This document shows, piece after piece, positions 34,225 through 44,669 of a stretch of DNA of 64,000 nt (positions are counted from its first letter, which is position 1; every line of letters starts with the position of its first letter). The notes beneath the pieces are model-generated. The model was not told the origin of the DNA. It searched no databases and saw nothing but the letters and a program-made list of their open reading frames with translations. The stretch spans positions 62,001 through 126,000 of the forward strand of contig NZ_SCRH01000055.1 in assembly GCF_004298145.1 (NCBI RefSeq). Direction: 5' to 3'. The DNA is from Mycobacterium sp. (GTDB taxonomy: Bacteria > Actinomycetota > Actinomycetes > Mycobacteriales > Mycobacteriaceae). A program made the position numbers and the translations under genes.

Positions 34225-35790
34225 ATGAGCCCCGCAGTGTGGTGGTCGAACGCGGTGTTCTATCAGGTGTATCCGCGGTCCTTCGCCGACAGTGACGGCG
34301 ACGGCGTCGGCGATCTGGACGGACTGACGGCCCGCCTGGAACACCTCGAGCAACTCGGCGTGGACGCGATCTGGCTCAATCCGGTCACGGTCTCCCCGAT
34401 GGCCGACCACGGCTACGACGTCGCCGATCCGCGCGACATCGACCCGCTGTTCGGCGGGATGGCCGCGATCGAACGGCTGATCGGCGCGGCGCACCAGCGG
34501 GGCATGAAGATCACCATGGACGTGGTGCCCAACCACACCAGTTCGGCGCATCCGTGGTTTGCGCTGGCGCTGGCCGCCGGTCCGGGCACCGACGCGCGGG
34601 AGCGGTATTTCTTCCGCGACGGCCGCGGCACGGACGGGGCGCTGCCGCCCAACAACTGGACCTCGATATTCGGCGGACCGGCGTGGACCCGGGTGGTCGA
34701 ACCCGACGGCCACCCCGGCCAGTGGTATCTGCATCTGTTCGACACCGAGCAACCGGACCTCAACTGGGAGCACCCGGACGTCTTCGACGACTTCGAAAAG
34801 ACGCTGCGCTTCTGGCTGGAACGCGGCGTGGACGGCTTCCGCATCGACGTGGCGCACGGCATGGCCAAGCCGGCCGGCCTGCCGGATTCGCCCGACACCG
34901 AATCGAAGGTGTTGCACCACACCGACGACGACCCGCGCTTCAACAACCCGAACGTGCACGACATCCACCGCGACATCCGCAGGGTGGTCAACGACTATCC
35001 CGGTGCGGTGACCGTCGGCGAGGTCTGGGTGACCGACAACGCTCGTTGGGCGGAGTATCTGCGTCCCGACGAACTCCACCTCGGATTCAATTTCCGGCTG
35101 ACCAGGATCGACTTCGACGCCGCCGACATCCATGACGCGATCCAGAACTCGCTGGCCGCCACCGCCCTGCAGGACGCGATCCCGACCTGGACGCTGTCCA
35201 ATCATGACGTCGGCCGGGAGGTCACCCGCTACGGCGGCGGTGACCCCGGGCTGCGCCGCGCCCGCGCGATGGCGATGGTGATGCTCGCCCTGCCGGGCGC
35301 AGTGTTCATCTACAACGGCGAGGAACTGGGTCTGCCCGACGTGGAGCTGCCCGACGAGGTGCTGCAGGACCCGACGTGGGAACGCTCGGAGCACACCGAA
35401 CGCGGCCGCGACAAATGCCGGGTACCGATCCCCTGGTCGGGCTCCGATCCCCCGTTCGGGTTCTCGTCCTCGCCCGACACGTGGTTGCCGATGCCGAAGG
35501 AATGGGCGGCGCTGACGGTCGAAAAGCAGAGCGGCGATCCCGACTCGACGCTGTCGTTCTTCCGGCGCGCGCTCGAATTACGGAGGCGCCGTGTGGAGTT
35601 CGACGGCAACGGTGTCGAGTGGCTGGAGGCGTCCGGCGATACGATGATCTTCCGGCGTCCCGGCGGGCTGGTGTGCGCGCTCAACAGCGGCGAACAACCC
35701 GTGCCCCTGCCGCCGGGAGAACTCATCCTGGCGAGCGCGCCGCTGGTCGACGGGAAACTCCCGCCGGATTCCGCGGCCTGGCTGGCGTAG
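34225..35790 (+). CDS. aglA: alpha-glucosidase, GH13
   Basis: Hydrolyses alpha-1,4/1,6-glucosidic bonds of small sugars in the cytosol. A 521-residue TIM-barrel enzyme: region I MDVVPNHTS, region II GFRIDVAHG with the Asp nucleophile, region III GEVWV with the acid/base Glu, region IV LSNHD. QVYPRSFADSDGDGVGDL is the oligo-1,6-glucosidase-type N-terminus. It is 37 bases after glbO and probably cotranscribed. Confidence 0.96.
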   Translation: MSPAVWWSNAVFYQVYPRSFADSDGDGVGDLDGLTARLEHLEQLGVDAIWLNPVTVSPMADHGYDVADPRDIDPLFGGMAAIERLIGAAHQRGMKITMDVVPNHTSSAHPWFALALAAGPGTDARERYFFRDGRGTDGALPPNNWTSIFGGPAWTRVVEPDGHPGQWYLHLFDTEQPDLNWEHPDVFDDFEKTLRFWLERGVDGFRIDVAHGMAKPAGLPDSPDTESKVLHHTDDDPRFNNPNVHDIHRDIRRVVNDYPGAVTVGEVWVTDNARWAEYLRPDELHLGFNFRLTRIDFDAADIHDAIQNSLAATALQDAIPTWTLSNHDVGREVTRYGGGDPGLRRARAMAMVMLALPGAVFIYNGEELGLPDVELPDEVLQDPTWERSEHTERGRDKCRVPIPWSGSDPPFGFSSSPDTWLPMPKEWAALTVEKQSGDPDSTLSFFRRALELRRRRVEFDGNGVEWLEASGDTMIFRRPGGLVCALNSGEQPVPLPPGELILASAPLVDGKLPPDSAAWLA

Positions 35791-35847
35791 CCGGGTCGCG
35801 CGCCACCGCCTGAATCCCGGTGGGCGTTTCGCCGCTGACTGCTCTAT

Positions 35848-36894
35848 ATGTTGTGCATGGCTTCCTACGAGTGGGCAGTGATCGGGGCCGGGCCGGCGGG
35901 CGTCGCCGCGGTGGGGAGGCTGCTGGATCACGGAGTTGCGCCCGCAAGCATCGCCTGGATCGATCCTGCCTTCGCCGGCGGAGACATCGGCCACAAGTGG
36001 CGGTCGGTGCCGAGCAATACCCACGTGGGGCTCTTCCTCGAATATTTCAACGGCTCCAAGTCATTTCGGTTCTCCGAGGCGCCACCCATGCCGCTGCGGG
36101 AAGTCGACCCCCAGGAGACCTGCGCACTGGGCCTGGTAGCCGAACCGTTGGTGTGGATCACCGGGCGTCTACGTGAGCAGGTCGCCACGTTCACGACGAC
36201 CGCAACCGCGCTGTACCTGGAAAACCGGCGGTGGCGGATCCAGACGGAGCAGGACGACATTCTCTCCGAAAACGTGATCCTGGCCGTCGGGGCGGCCGCC
36301 AAGAAGCTTTGCCACCCCGAGCTGGAGGAGATTCCCGTGGAGGTCGCTCTCGATCCCGAGAAGCTCGCGTCCGAGCGGCTGCACGGCGCGACGATCGCCG
36401 TCTTCGGCTCATCGCACTCGTCGATGATCGTGCTGCCGAATTTGCTGCGCCATCCGGTCAAAAGAGTGATCAACTTTTACCGTAGTCCACTGAGATATGC
36501 TGTGTACTTTGATGATTGGATTCTCTTTGACGATACCGGCCTGAAAGGTCAAGCGGCGGTGTGGGCGCGGGAGAACATCGACGGGGTGCTTCCGGAACGA
36601 CTGGAGAGGTGCTGGGCATCGAGCCCGGAGTTCTCCGAGCAACTGGCGCGGTGCGACCGGGCGGTTTATACCGTCGGCTTCGAACGCAGAAGCTTGCCCG
36701 AGACACCGCAGTGGGGCCAGCTGGAGTACAACCGCACCAACGGAATCCTTGCTCCCGGCCTGTTCGGGGTGGGCATCGCGTTTCCTCAGTATGGGCGAGA
36801 CCCCTACGGGTACGGGGAATTCCGGGTGGGGCTGAAGAAATTCATGGACCATCTGGATACCGTTCTCCCGCTGTGGCTGCGCTACGGCCCCTGA
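35848..36894 (+). CDS. FAD/NAD(P)-binding oxidoreductase, lineage-specific
   Basis: A 348-residue flavoprotein-like protein with an N-terminal Rossmann motif VIGAGPAGVAAVG (11-23), a second nucleotide-binding segment TIAVFGSSHSSMIVLPNLL (about 186-204), and a GLFGVGIAFPQYG end typical of pyridine-nucleotide oxidoreductases. No redox CxxC is visible. Codon use is less GC-biased than its neighbours and it occupies a position where H37Rv has other genes. ATG at 35848 or 35857; no clear ribosome-binding site. Substrate unknown; acquisition by transfer is likely. Confidence 0.7.
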   Translation: MLCMASYEWAVIGAGPAGVAAVGRLLDHGVAPASIAWIDPAFAGGDIGHKWRSVPSNTHVGLFLEYFNGSKSFRFSEAPPMPLREVDPQETCALGLVAEPLVWITGRLREQVATFTTTATALYLENRRWRIQTEQDDILSENVILAVGAAAKKLCHPELEEIPVEVALDPEKLASERLHGATIAVFGSSHSSMIVLPNLLRHPVKRVINFYRSPLRYAVYFDDWILFDDTGLKGQAAVWARENIDGVLPERLERCWASSPEFSEQLARCDRAVYTVGFERRSLPETPQWGQLEYNRTNGILAPGLFGVGIAFPQYGRDPYGYGEFRVGLKKFMDHLDTVLPLWLRYGP

Positions 36895-36917
36895 TCAACC
36901 GGGCGCACCGGCCCGCA

Positions 36918-37589
36918 TCAGGCCAGTAACAGTGCCGGATCGCCCCGGCGGCGATACACCGAACCGAACCGGGCGTCCAGACGCAGCCACGTCGGCAGGA
37001 TGCGGACCCGGATCAATTCGTCGGCATCGACAGCATCGGGTGACTGCGGCAGGAAACCCATCGCGGTCAGCGCGAACACGCAGCGCATGGGCAACCCCAC
37101 CTGCATATCGGCGGCGCTCACCTGAATGACCTCCTGGTCGAGCAGCGAAACCGGTGGGCCCTGAGAACTGCTGTGCTCCTTGGCGAGTCGCGCACCCCGT
37201 TGCGCCAGGTCGAGCACCACCCGGGCCGGCAAGTCCTCGAGATGGGTGAAGCCGGAATCCGGCGGCAACGCGCCCCGCCACGCCGAGTCCATCGCGAACC
37301 CGGGATCGACGTAGCCCGAGTCGTCCATCGCGGACAGGGCGCGCGCCAGCGCGTCCGCACCCACAGACAGATCCCCGGGCCGGACCTGGCCCGCCACCAC
37401 CCTACTGGCCAGCACGTCGAAACCCGTTGCGACCCAGGCTGTCAGAAGCCCATCGGATCGCGTCCGCAAGCGGACGATCGCCGCCTCATCGAGTCGCAGC
37501 GCGCGGTCGAGGAACGCGGCCAGATCCCTGCGGTGCTCGGCCCCCGACGGTGCGCCCAGCCACAGGCCGCGGTCGGCTACCTGATCCAC
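36918..37589 (-). CDS. conserved hypothetical protein (Rv2474c-like)
   Basis: A 223-residue actinobacterial protein of unknown function with no membrane segment or signal. It overlaps the thioesterase gene by 13 bases and is convergent with the oxidoreductase gene. Start GTG at 37589. No motif I can name. Confidence 0.82.
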   Translation of the reverse strand: MDQVADRGLWLGAPSGAEHRRDLAAFLDRALRLDEAAIVRLRTRSDGLLTAWVATGFDVLASRVVAGQVRPGDLSVGADALARALSAMDDSGYVDPGFAMDSAWRGALPPDSGFTHLEDLPARVVLDLAQRGARLAKEHSSSQGPPVSLLDQEVIQVSAADMQVGLPMRCVFALTAMGFLPQSPDAVDADELIRVRILPTWLRLDARFGSVYRRRGDPALLLA

Positions 37590-37990
37590 TGTTGCAGATA
37601 CTCCCGATGCTGCGGCGAGAGCCGCACCAGCCGCTCCTCCTCGATATGGACGGCGGCCAGCTGCGACTCGGCGATGACGGCGGGCTTCGACTCCGGATCC
37701 GCATTGACCGAGCGCACTTCGTAGCCCAGCGTGAAGTCGACCGCCCGCAACCGTTTGGTCCAGATCGTCACCTGCAGCGGTGAGTCCGTCAGCCGCAGTT
37801 GGCCCTTGTAGGTGACCGTGACTTCGGCGATGAGCAACCCGATGGTTCTGATGTCGACCTCGAATGCCTCGCGCAGGAACTGGACCCGCGCCTCTTCGAG
37901 GATCGTGACCATGGTGGCGTGGTTGATGTGCTGATACATGTCGATGTCCGACCAGCGCACCAGCACGGGCGCGACGAAGCCGATGCTCAA
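37577..37990 (-). CDS. hotdog-fold acyl-CoA thioesterase (Rv2475c-like)
   Basis: A 137-residue 4-hydroxybenzoyl-CoA-thioesterase-like protein. The hotdog signature is VRWSDIDMYQHINHATMVTILEEAR (Asp in the DxDxYxHxNxxxY motif), and TKRLRAVDFTLGYEVRS follows. TTG at 37990 overlaps the gdh stop (TTGA); that gives a length close to Rv2475c. The frame extends upstream into gdh and is not real there. Confidence 0.88.
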   Translation of the reverse strand: MSIGFVAPVLVRWSDIDMYQHINHATMVTILEEARVQFLREAFEVDIRTIGLLIAEVTVTYKGQLRLTDSPLQVTIWTKRLRAVDFTLGYEVRSVNADPESKPAVIAESQLAAVHIEEERLVRLSPQHREYLQQWIR

Positions 37991-40900
37991 CTCGATGAAC
38001 CTCTTCCGCTCGTGCGGGTCATACGACGGATTTGTCGCGCGGCGACGGACAGCGTCGCGAGATCCTTCTCCCCGCTTTCCTGAATCTCGATCAATGTTCG
38101 GCGGGCCCGCTCGACCCTGGACGCGGACAGATGTTCCCACTCGGCGATCTTCTCTTCACCGCTTTCGTCGGGCTCCCCCACCGCGAGCACATCGAAGCAC
38201 AGCGACCGCAGCGAGGCGTAGATATCGTCACGGATCGCCAAGCGCGACAACGAGTGCCACCGGTCCCTTCGGGGCAGTTCGGATACCGCCGTCAGCAGGC
38301 CGTCGGTGCCGAGCCGATCCATCAGGGCGAAATAGGTGTCCGCGACCTCGGCGGCGTCGATGTCGTTGATGTCGCCGATGTCGATGATGTCGAGCAGGCT
38401 GAAGTGGTACAGGCCGGCGGCCACCATGTAGGCCAGGTTCTCGGGTGCGCCCTGGGAGGCGAATTCCGCGGCTTCCTTTTCGACGATCGCCTTGTCGTCA
38501 CCGCGCAGCCATTCCGACATGCGCGGCGTCAGGGCCTTGACCTTGGCGGCGAACCGGTTGATCTCGGCGCCGACGGCCAACGGCTGCGGACGGTAGTTGA
38601 GCAGCCAGCGTCCGGCGCGGTCCATCAACCGCCGGGTGTCCAGCGTGAGCCGATCCGACAGCGGGACCGGCAGATTCGCCGCGCGGATGCGCCGCCAGAT
38701 CTCCCCCACCCCGAAGATGGCGTCGGTGGCGACATAGGTGCGCACCGCGTCGACCGACCCGACTCCGACGTCTTCGGCGATCCGGAAGGCGTAGCTGATA
38801 CCGGCGGCGTCCACCAGATCGTTGATCAGCATGGTGGTGACGATCTCGCGGCGCAGCTGGTGCGTGCGGATCTCCGGAGTGAACCTTTCCCGCAACGGTT
38901 TCGGGAAGTACAGGGGCAACCGGGATGCGAACACATCCTGTTCGGTCAGTTCGGTCTCGAGCATCTCCTCTTTGAGGCCCAGCTTCACGTGCGCCATCAG
39001 GGTGCACATCTCCGGTGAGGTGAGCCCGATGCCTACATCGGCCCGCCGCTGGATCTCCTTTTCCGAGGGCAGCGCTTCCAGCTCCCGGTTCAGGCCGCGC
39101 TCGTCCACCAGGTACTGGATCAGCCGGGCGTGCACCGGCAGCATGCTGGCCGCGTTCGCGCGGCTGGTGCCGATCAGGTCGTTCTGGTCCTCGTTGTCGG
39201 TGAGCACCAAGTGGGCGACCTCGTCGGTCATCGACTCCAGCAACGGTTTGCGCTCCTCCGGCTTGACCTTGCCGGCGGTGACCAGGGGGTCGATCAAGAT
39301 CTTGATGTTGACCTCGTGGTCCGAACAGTCCACACCGGCCGAGTTGTCCATCGCGTCGGTGTTGATCCGGCCGCCCGCGAGGTCGAACTCGACGCGGCCC
39401 AACGCGGTCACCCCGAGATTGCCGCCTTCGCCGATGACCCTGGCGCGCACCGCAGAACCGTTGACCCGCACCGGATCGTTGGCACGGTCGCCGACGTCGG
39501 CGTCGGACTCGGACTCGGCCTTGATGTAGGTGCCGATCCCGCCGTTGAACAGCAGATCCACCGGCGCCTGCAGGATCGCCTTGATCAGGTTGGGTGGGGT
39601 CATCTCGGTGACGTCACCGTCGACTCCCAACGCGTCGCGCACCTGGGGGCTGACCGGAATGGATTTGTGCTCGCGGCTGTACACCCCGCCGCCCTCGCTG
39701 ATCAGCGACTTGTCGTAGTCGTCCCAGCTGGACCGCGGCAGGTCGAACATCCGTTGGCGTTCCTCCCACGAGGCCGCGGCGTCGGGGTCGGGGTCGAGGA
39801 AGATGTGCCGGTGGTCGAAGGCGGCGAGCAGCCGGATGTGCTTGCTCAGCAGCATGCCGTTGCCGAAGACGTCGCCGCTCATGTCACCGACTCCGACCAC
39901 GGTGAAGTCCTCGGTCTGGGTGTCGACATCCATCTCCCGTAAGTGCCGTTTGACGGCCTCCCAGGCGCCCTTGGCGGTGATGCCCATGGCCTTGTGGTCG
40001 TAGCCGACGGACCCACCGGATGCGAACGCGTCGCCCAGCCAGAACCCGTAGGACTTGGCGACGTCGTTGGCGATGTCGGAGAAGGTGGCGGTGCCTTTGT
40101 CGGCCGCCACCACCAGGTACGCGTCATCGCCGTCGCGCCGTATCACCTCGGGCGGCGGGCTGACGTTTCCGGTGGAATGGTCGACGTTGTCGGTGATGTC
40201 GAGCAGGCCGGAGATGAACAACTGATAGCAGGCGACGCCCTCGGCGCGGGTGGCGTCGCGATCGGCGGCCGCGTCCCCGGTGGGTAGCGGTGGCCGCTTG
40301 AGGACGAACCCGCCCTTCGCACCGACCGGCACGATGACGGCGTTCTTGACCGCTTGCGCCTTGACCAGACCCAGGATTTCGGTGCGGAAGTCATCCCGGC
40401 GGTCCGACCAGCGCAGGCCACCGCGGGCCACCGGCCCGAACCTCAGGTGCACACCCTCGACCCGGGGCGAGTAGACGAAGATCTCATATTTGGGGCGCGG
40501 CAGTGGCAGCTCGCCGACCAGCTGAGCGTCCAGCTTGATGGCCAGCACGTTGCGGGCCCGGGCCGAGCCTTCGCGTGTCACAAAGTAATTGGTCCGCAAC
40601 GTGGCCTGCACCAGCGACGCGAAGGCACGCAGAATGCGGTCGGTGTCCAGACCCACCAGTGCATCGATGTCGGTGGCGACCGCCGCGGCGGCGGCCTGCG
40701 CGTCACGACCCGTCGAGGAACTCGACGGGTTGGGGTCGAATAGCGCCTCGAAGAGCGCGACCAGGGATCGCGCGGTCGAGGGGTGCTCGTTGAGCACCGA
40801 TTCGATGTAGGACTGACTGTAGGGGAAGTTGGCCTGCCGCAAGTACTTTGCGTAGGCGCGTAAGAGCACGACCTGTTGCCATCGCAGCCCCGCGCGCATC

Positions 40901-42831
40901 ACCAGTTCGTTGAAGCGGTCGATCTCCAGGCGTCCCTGCCAGATCGCGGTGACGGCGTCGGCGAATCGCTCGGCCATCGCGTCGCGCTCGGCTTGGCTCG
41001 ATGCCAACCGGATGGTCGGGTGCGGGGATATCTTGAACTGATAGATCCACACCGGCAGCCCGTCCGACCGGGTGACCGTGAACGGCCGCTCTTCGAGCAC
41101 CACGACGCCCATGCTCTGCAGCATCGGCAGCAGCTGGCTCAGCGAGGCGGTGTGTCCGCCCAGGAACCACGTCAGCTGGGCGGAGCCGCCCTCGCCTTCA
41201 AGGAACACCAGCTTGACCGAGTTGTCATGCAGCGCTTTGATGATCGCGATGTGATCGATGGCATCGGCCGGTGTGACGGCCTGCTTGTAGGCCTCGGGCA
41301 AGGCGTCCGCGTAGTACTCCGCGTCGGCATGCCCGACGGAGCCTTCGGCGGCGGCGGCGATCAGCCGGTCGGCCCAGGTTCGCGCCGCTTCGCTCAGCAA
41401 GGCCTGGATGCGGACCCGGTTGCCCTCGGAGACATCGACCGGTGCGGCGCCGGGATCATCGGAAGGCAGTCGGACCATGAAATGCATGAGCGCCCAAGGT
41501 GATTCGCTGACCCGAGCGGTGAATTCCAGTCGTGTGCCGCCGAATTCGTGGACCAAGATGTCTTCGATCCGCAGCCGCACCGCCGTCGTGTAGCGGTCGC
41601 GGGGCAGATAAACCAGGCAGGAAACGAAGTACTGGAGGCTGTCGGCGCGCAGGAACAACAACGCGTTTCGTCGCGGCCCCAGATCCACCACCGCTTTGGC
41701 CATCGCCAACAACCGCTCGGCGCTCAACGTGAACAGTTCCGAGCGGGGAACGGTTTGGATGACGTCGAGCAGCAGCTGGCCGGGGTGGATCGGGTCGCTG
41801 TCGGCCATCGCCAGCGCCTCGCGGACCCGGCGCGAGATCATGGGGATCTCCAGCACGTCCGCGTTCATGGCGGCGACCGTGAACAGCCCAACAAAGCGGT
41901 GCTCGAGCACCGCGCCGTCGACGTATTCGCGAACCGCGATGGCGTACGGGTAGGCGCCGTACCGCAGATAACTGCCCACCACGGATTGCGCCAGGACCAA
42001 CAACCTGTCGTCGTCGGTCAGCCGGGGGCGGGAGCCGGTGCGGGTGCGCAGCACGCCGAGACCGGGTGTCCCGTCACCGGAGACCCGGCCGTCGTGCACG
42101 TGGCAGCGCTGATAGCCGAGCAGTAAGAAGTTGCCGTTGCCCAGCCAGCGCAGCAGGGCCGCGACATCGTCGCGATCCGGTGCCGAAAAGCGGTTCTCGG
42201 GGTTGGCTTCCACCTGTGCGGCCAGATCGTTCAGGACGGCGATCAAGGCGGACGCGTCGCTGGCGACCTGTTGAACGTCGGCCAGAACCCTGGGCAGCAG
42301 CCGCTCGACCTCAGTGAGTCCCTTGCTGTCGACGGACGGGAGGAGCTGCACGTGTATCCACGCCTCGCCGGCGTATTGCGATGCGGTCTTGGACTTCGCC
42401 TCGACGCTGAGCAGATCTCCGGCGGGGTTGCGATGCACTTCGAACACCGGCGTCATGATGGCCGTGTACGGGACACCGAGCCGGTGCAGCAGCACGGTGA
42501 CGGAGTCCATCAGCATGCCGCCGTGGTCGGTGACGACTTGCAGCGCCGGCCCGAACCCGGCGGGATCCTCCGCCGGGTAGACCGCGACACGGCTTTCGCC
42601 GTCGGGTCGGTGCGCGGCGAGCTGATAGTGCGCGCTCAGCATCGCCGGCGTGACGATCGCCGCCGGGACCGTCAGGTCGATGGGCCTGGTTTCCGCGCCC
42701 CCCGAATGGTCGCTCTCCGGACCGCGATAGCTCTCCACATAGGCTTTCGAGATCCACTCAGGAATGTCCCGCTGCTGGGTGAAGGTCGTCCACGGCTCGA
42801 CATCCTGTTTGGCTCCGGGATCGATCGTCAT
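37987..42831 (-). CDS. gdh: NAD-dependent glutamate dehydrogenase, large (L180-type)
   Basis: Oxidises glutamate to 2-oxoglutarate and ammonia. The 1614-residue protein is of the large type, with long regulatory N-terminal ACT-like regions and the catalytic domain in the second half, with the Lys and glycine-rich segment FGPVARGGLRWSDRRDDFRTEILGLVKAQAVKNAVIVPVGAKGGFVLKR. ATG at 42831 has GGGAG eight bases before; TTG at 42846 is a weaker alternative. In M. tuberculosis and M. smegmatis this enzyme is regulated by GarA. The stop overlaps the thioesterase start. Confidence 0.97.
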   Translation of the reverse strand: MTIDPGAKQDVEPWTTFTQQRDIPEWISKAYVESYRGPESDHSGGAETRPIDLTVPAAIVTPAMLSAHYQLAAHRPDGESRVAVYPAEDPAGFGPALQVVTDHGGMLMDSVTVLLHRLGVPYTAIMTPVFEVHRNPAGDLLSVEAKSKTASQYAGEAWIHVQLLPSVDSKGLTEVERLLPRVLADVQQVASDASALIAVLNDLAAQVEANPENRFSAPDRDDVAALLRWLGNGNFLLLGYQRCHVHDGRVSGDGTPGLGVLRTRTGSRPRLTDDDRLLVLAQSVVGSYLRYGAYPYAIAVREYVDGAVLEHRFVGLFTVAAMNADVLEIPMISRRVREALAMADSDPIHPGQLLLDVIQTVPRSELFTLSAERLLAMAKAVVDLGPRRNALLFLRADSLQYFVSCLVYLPRDRYTTAVRLRIEDILVHEFGGTRLEFTARVSESPWALMHFMVRLPSDDPGAAPVDVSEGNRVRIQALLSEAARTWADRLIAAAAEGSVGHADAEYYADALPEAYKQAVTPADAIDHIAIIKALHDNSVKLVFLEGEGGSAQLTWFLGGHTASLSQLLPMLQSMGVVVLEERPFTVTRSDGLPVWIYQFKISPHPTIRLASSQAERDAMAERFADAVTAIWQGRLEIDRFNELVMRAGLRWQQVVLLRAYAKYLRQANFPYSQSYIESVLNEHPSTARSLVALFEALFDPNPSSSSTGRDAQAAAAAVATDIDALVGLDTDRILRAFASLVQATLRTNYFVTREGSARARNVLAIKLDAQLVGELPLPRPKYEIFVYSPRVEGVHLRFGPVARGGLRWSDRRDDFRTEILGLVKAQAVKNAVIVPVGAKGGFVLKRPPLPTGDAAADRDATRAEGVACYQLFISGLLDITDNVDHSTGNVSPPPEVIRRDGDDAYLVVAADKGTATFSDIANDVAKSYGFWLGDAFASGGSVGYDHKAMGITAKGAWEAVKRHLREMDVDTQTEDFTVVGVGDMSGDVFGNGMLLSKHIRLLAAFDHRHIFLDPDPDAAASWEERQRMFDLPRSSWDDYDKSLISEGGGVYSREHKSIPVSPQVRDALGVDGDVTEMTPPNLIKAILQAPVDLLFNGGIGTYIKAESESDADVGDRANDPVRVNGSAVRARVIGEGGNLGVTALGRVEFDLAGGRINTDAMDNSAGVDCSDHEVNIKILIDPLVTAGKVKPEERKPLLESMTDEVAHLVLTDNEDQNDLIGTSRANAASMLPVHARLIQYLVDERGLNRELEALPSEKEIQRRADVGIGLTSPEMCTLMAHVKLGLKEEMLETELTEQDVFASRLPLYFPKPLRERFTPEIRTHQLRREIVTTMLINDLVDAAGISYAFRIAEDVGVGSVDAVRTYVATDAIFGVGEIWRRIRAANLPVPLSDRLTLDTRRLMDRAGRWLLNYRPQPLAVGAEINRFAAKVKALTPRMSEWLRGDDKAIVEKEAAEFASQGAPENLAYMVAAGLYHFSLLDIIDIGDINDIDAAEVADTYFALMDRLGTDGLLTAVSELPRRDRWHSLSRLAIRDDIYASLRSLCFDVLAVGEPDESGEEKIAEWEHLSASRVERARRTLIEIQESGEKDLATLSVAARQIRRMTRTSGRGSSS

Positions 42832-42909
42832 GCCGAATGCTCCCAACTGGCGACGGTTGTCAACGCGCTCAAACGCCCCGTTCCTGCGCGGCGGGGGGCA
42901 GAGCCGACA

Positions 42910-44586
42910 TTAGTCGCGCGTCAGCTTGCGGTGGGTCACCCTATGCGGCCGGGCCGCTTCGGCACCGAGCCGTTCAACCTTGTTTTCCTCGTACGCACCG
43001 AAGTTGCCCTCGAACCAGAACCACTTGGCCTCGTTGTCGTCGTCGCCCTCCCAGGCCAGGATGTGCGTGCAGGTGCGGTCCAGGAACCACCGGTCGTGCG
43101 AGATCACCACCGCGCAGCCCGGGAAATTCACCAGAGCGTTCTCCAGCGAGCTCAGGGTCTCGATATCCAGGTCGTTGGTCGGCTCGTCCAGCAGGATGAG
43201 GTTTCCGCCCTGCTTGAGCGTCAGTGCGAGGTTGAGCCTGTTGCGCTCGCCACCGGAGAGCACGCCGGCCGGCTTCTGCTGGTCGGGTCCCTTGAACCCG
43301 AACGCCGACACGTAGGCCCGCGACGGCACCTCGGTCTGGCCGACGACGATGTGGTCAAGCCCGTCGGAGACGACTTCCCAGACGTTCTTCTTGGGATCGA
43401 TGCCGGAACGGGTCTGGTCGACGTAACTCAGCTTGACGGTCTCGCCGACCTTGACCGTGCCGCTGTCCGGCTGCTCGAGGCCGACGATGGTTTTGAACAG
43501 CGTGGTCTTGCCGACCCCGTTGGGGCCGATGACACCCACGATGCCGTTACGCGGCAGGGTGAACGAGAGGTCCTTGATCAGCGTTCGGCCGTCGTAGCCC
43601 TTGTCGAGGTGTTCGACCTCGACCACCACATTGCCCAGCCGCGGACCGACCGGGATCTGGATCTCCTCGAAGTCGAGCTTGCGCGTCTTCTCGGCCTCGG
43701 CGGCCATCTCCTCGTAGCGTTGCAGGCGCGCCTTGCTTTTGGCCTGTCGCGCCTTGGCCCCGGAACGCACCCACGCCAACTCCTCGGTCAGCCGCTTCTG
43801 CAGCTTGGCGTCCTTGCGACCCTGCACCGCCAGCCGGTCGGCCTTCTTCTCCAGATAGGTCGAGTAGTTGCCCTCGTACGGGTAGGCGCGGCCGCGATCC
43901 AATTCCAGGATCCATTCGGCGACGTTGTCCAGGAAGTACCGGTCGTGGGTAACCGCCAGGATCGCACCCGGATAAGAGGCGAGGTGCTGCTCGAGCCACT
44001 GCACGCTCTCGGCGTCCAGGTGGTTGGTCGGCTCGTCGAGGAGCAACAGGTCGGGCTTGGACAGCAGCAGCTTGCACAGCGCCACCCGGCGCCGCTCACC
44101 ACCGGACAGGTTGGTCACCGGCTCGTCGGGCGGCGGGCAGCGCAGCGCGTCCATGGCCTGCTCGAGCTGCGAATCGAGGTCCCACGCGTCGGCGTGGTCG
44201 AGCTCCTCCTGCAGCCGGCCCATCTCGTCCATCAACTCATCGGAATAGTCGGTAGCCATCAGCTCGGCGACCTCGTTGAAGCGGTCGAGCTTGACCTTGA
44301 TCTCGCCCAGGCCTTCTTCGACGTTGCCGCGAACGGTCTTCTCCTCGTTCAGCGGCGGCTCCTGTAGCAGGATGCCGACGGTCGCGTCGTTGGCCAGGAA
44401 GGCGTCACCGTTGTTCGGCTTGTCCAGGCCCGCCATGATCCGCAAGACGCTCGACTTGCCGGCGCCGTTGGGACCGACAACACCGATCTTGGCGCCTGGA
44501 TAGAAACTCAACGTGACGTCGTCCAGGACTACCTTGTCGCCGTGCGCCTTGCGGACCTTTTTCATCGTGTAGATGAACTCAGCCAT
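42910..44586 (-). CDS. ettA: energy-dependent translational throttle ABC-F protein
   Basis: A ribosome-binding ABC-F ATPase that gates the first elongation steps. 558 residues with two ABC domains: Walker A GPNGAGKS (first) and GPNGVGKT (second), signature LSGGE twice, and an inter-domain linker of about 80 residues rich in Lys/Arg with the arm/toe elements. The protein has no membrane segment. It is upstream of gdh by 78 bases. Confidence 0.97.
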   Translation of the reverse strand: MAEFIYTMKKVRKAHGDKVVLDDVTLSFYPGAKIGVVGPNGAGKSSVLRIMAGLDKPNNGDAFLANDATVGILLQEPPLNEEKTVRGNVEEGLGEIKVKLDRFNEVAELMATDYSDELMDEMGRLQEELDHADAWDLDSQLEQAMDALRCPPPDEPVTNLSGGERRRVALCKLLLSKPDLLLLDEPTNHLDAESVQWLEQHLASYPGAILAVTHDRYFLDNVAEWILELDRGRAYPYEGNYSTYLEKKADRLAVQGRKDAKLQKRLTEELAWVRSGAKARQAKSKARLQRYEEMAAEAEKTRKLDFEEIQIPVGPRLGNVVVEVEHLDKGYDGRTLIKDLSFTLPRNGIVGVIGPNGVGKTTLFKTIVGLEQPDSGTVKVGETVKLSYVDQTRSGIDPKKNVWEVVSDGLDHIVVGQTEVPSRAYVSAFGFKGPDQQKPAGVLSGGERNRLNLALTLKQGGNLILLDEPTNDLDIETLSSLENALVNFPGCAVVISHDRWFLDRTCTHILAWEGDDDNEAKWFWFEGNFGAYEENKVERLGAEAARPHRVTHRKLTRD

Positions 44587-44669
44587 GCCGCGGTTGTGCC
44601 TTTCTGGTTTGCAGAGTGATCTAGCGGACCATCCTAGGCATCGGCCGGCGGCGGCTCAGCCGACGGTGG

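Noticed and set aside
38032..42300. Several 200-300 residue plus-strand frames within gdh
   Set aside because: They are opposite-strand shadows in high-GC coding DNA, and the gdh frame is unambiguous.
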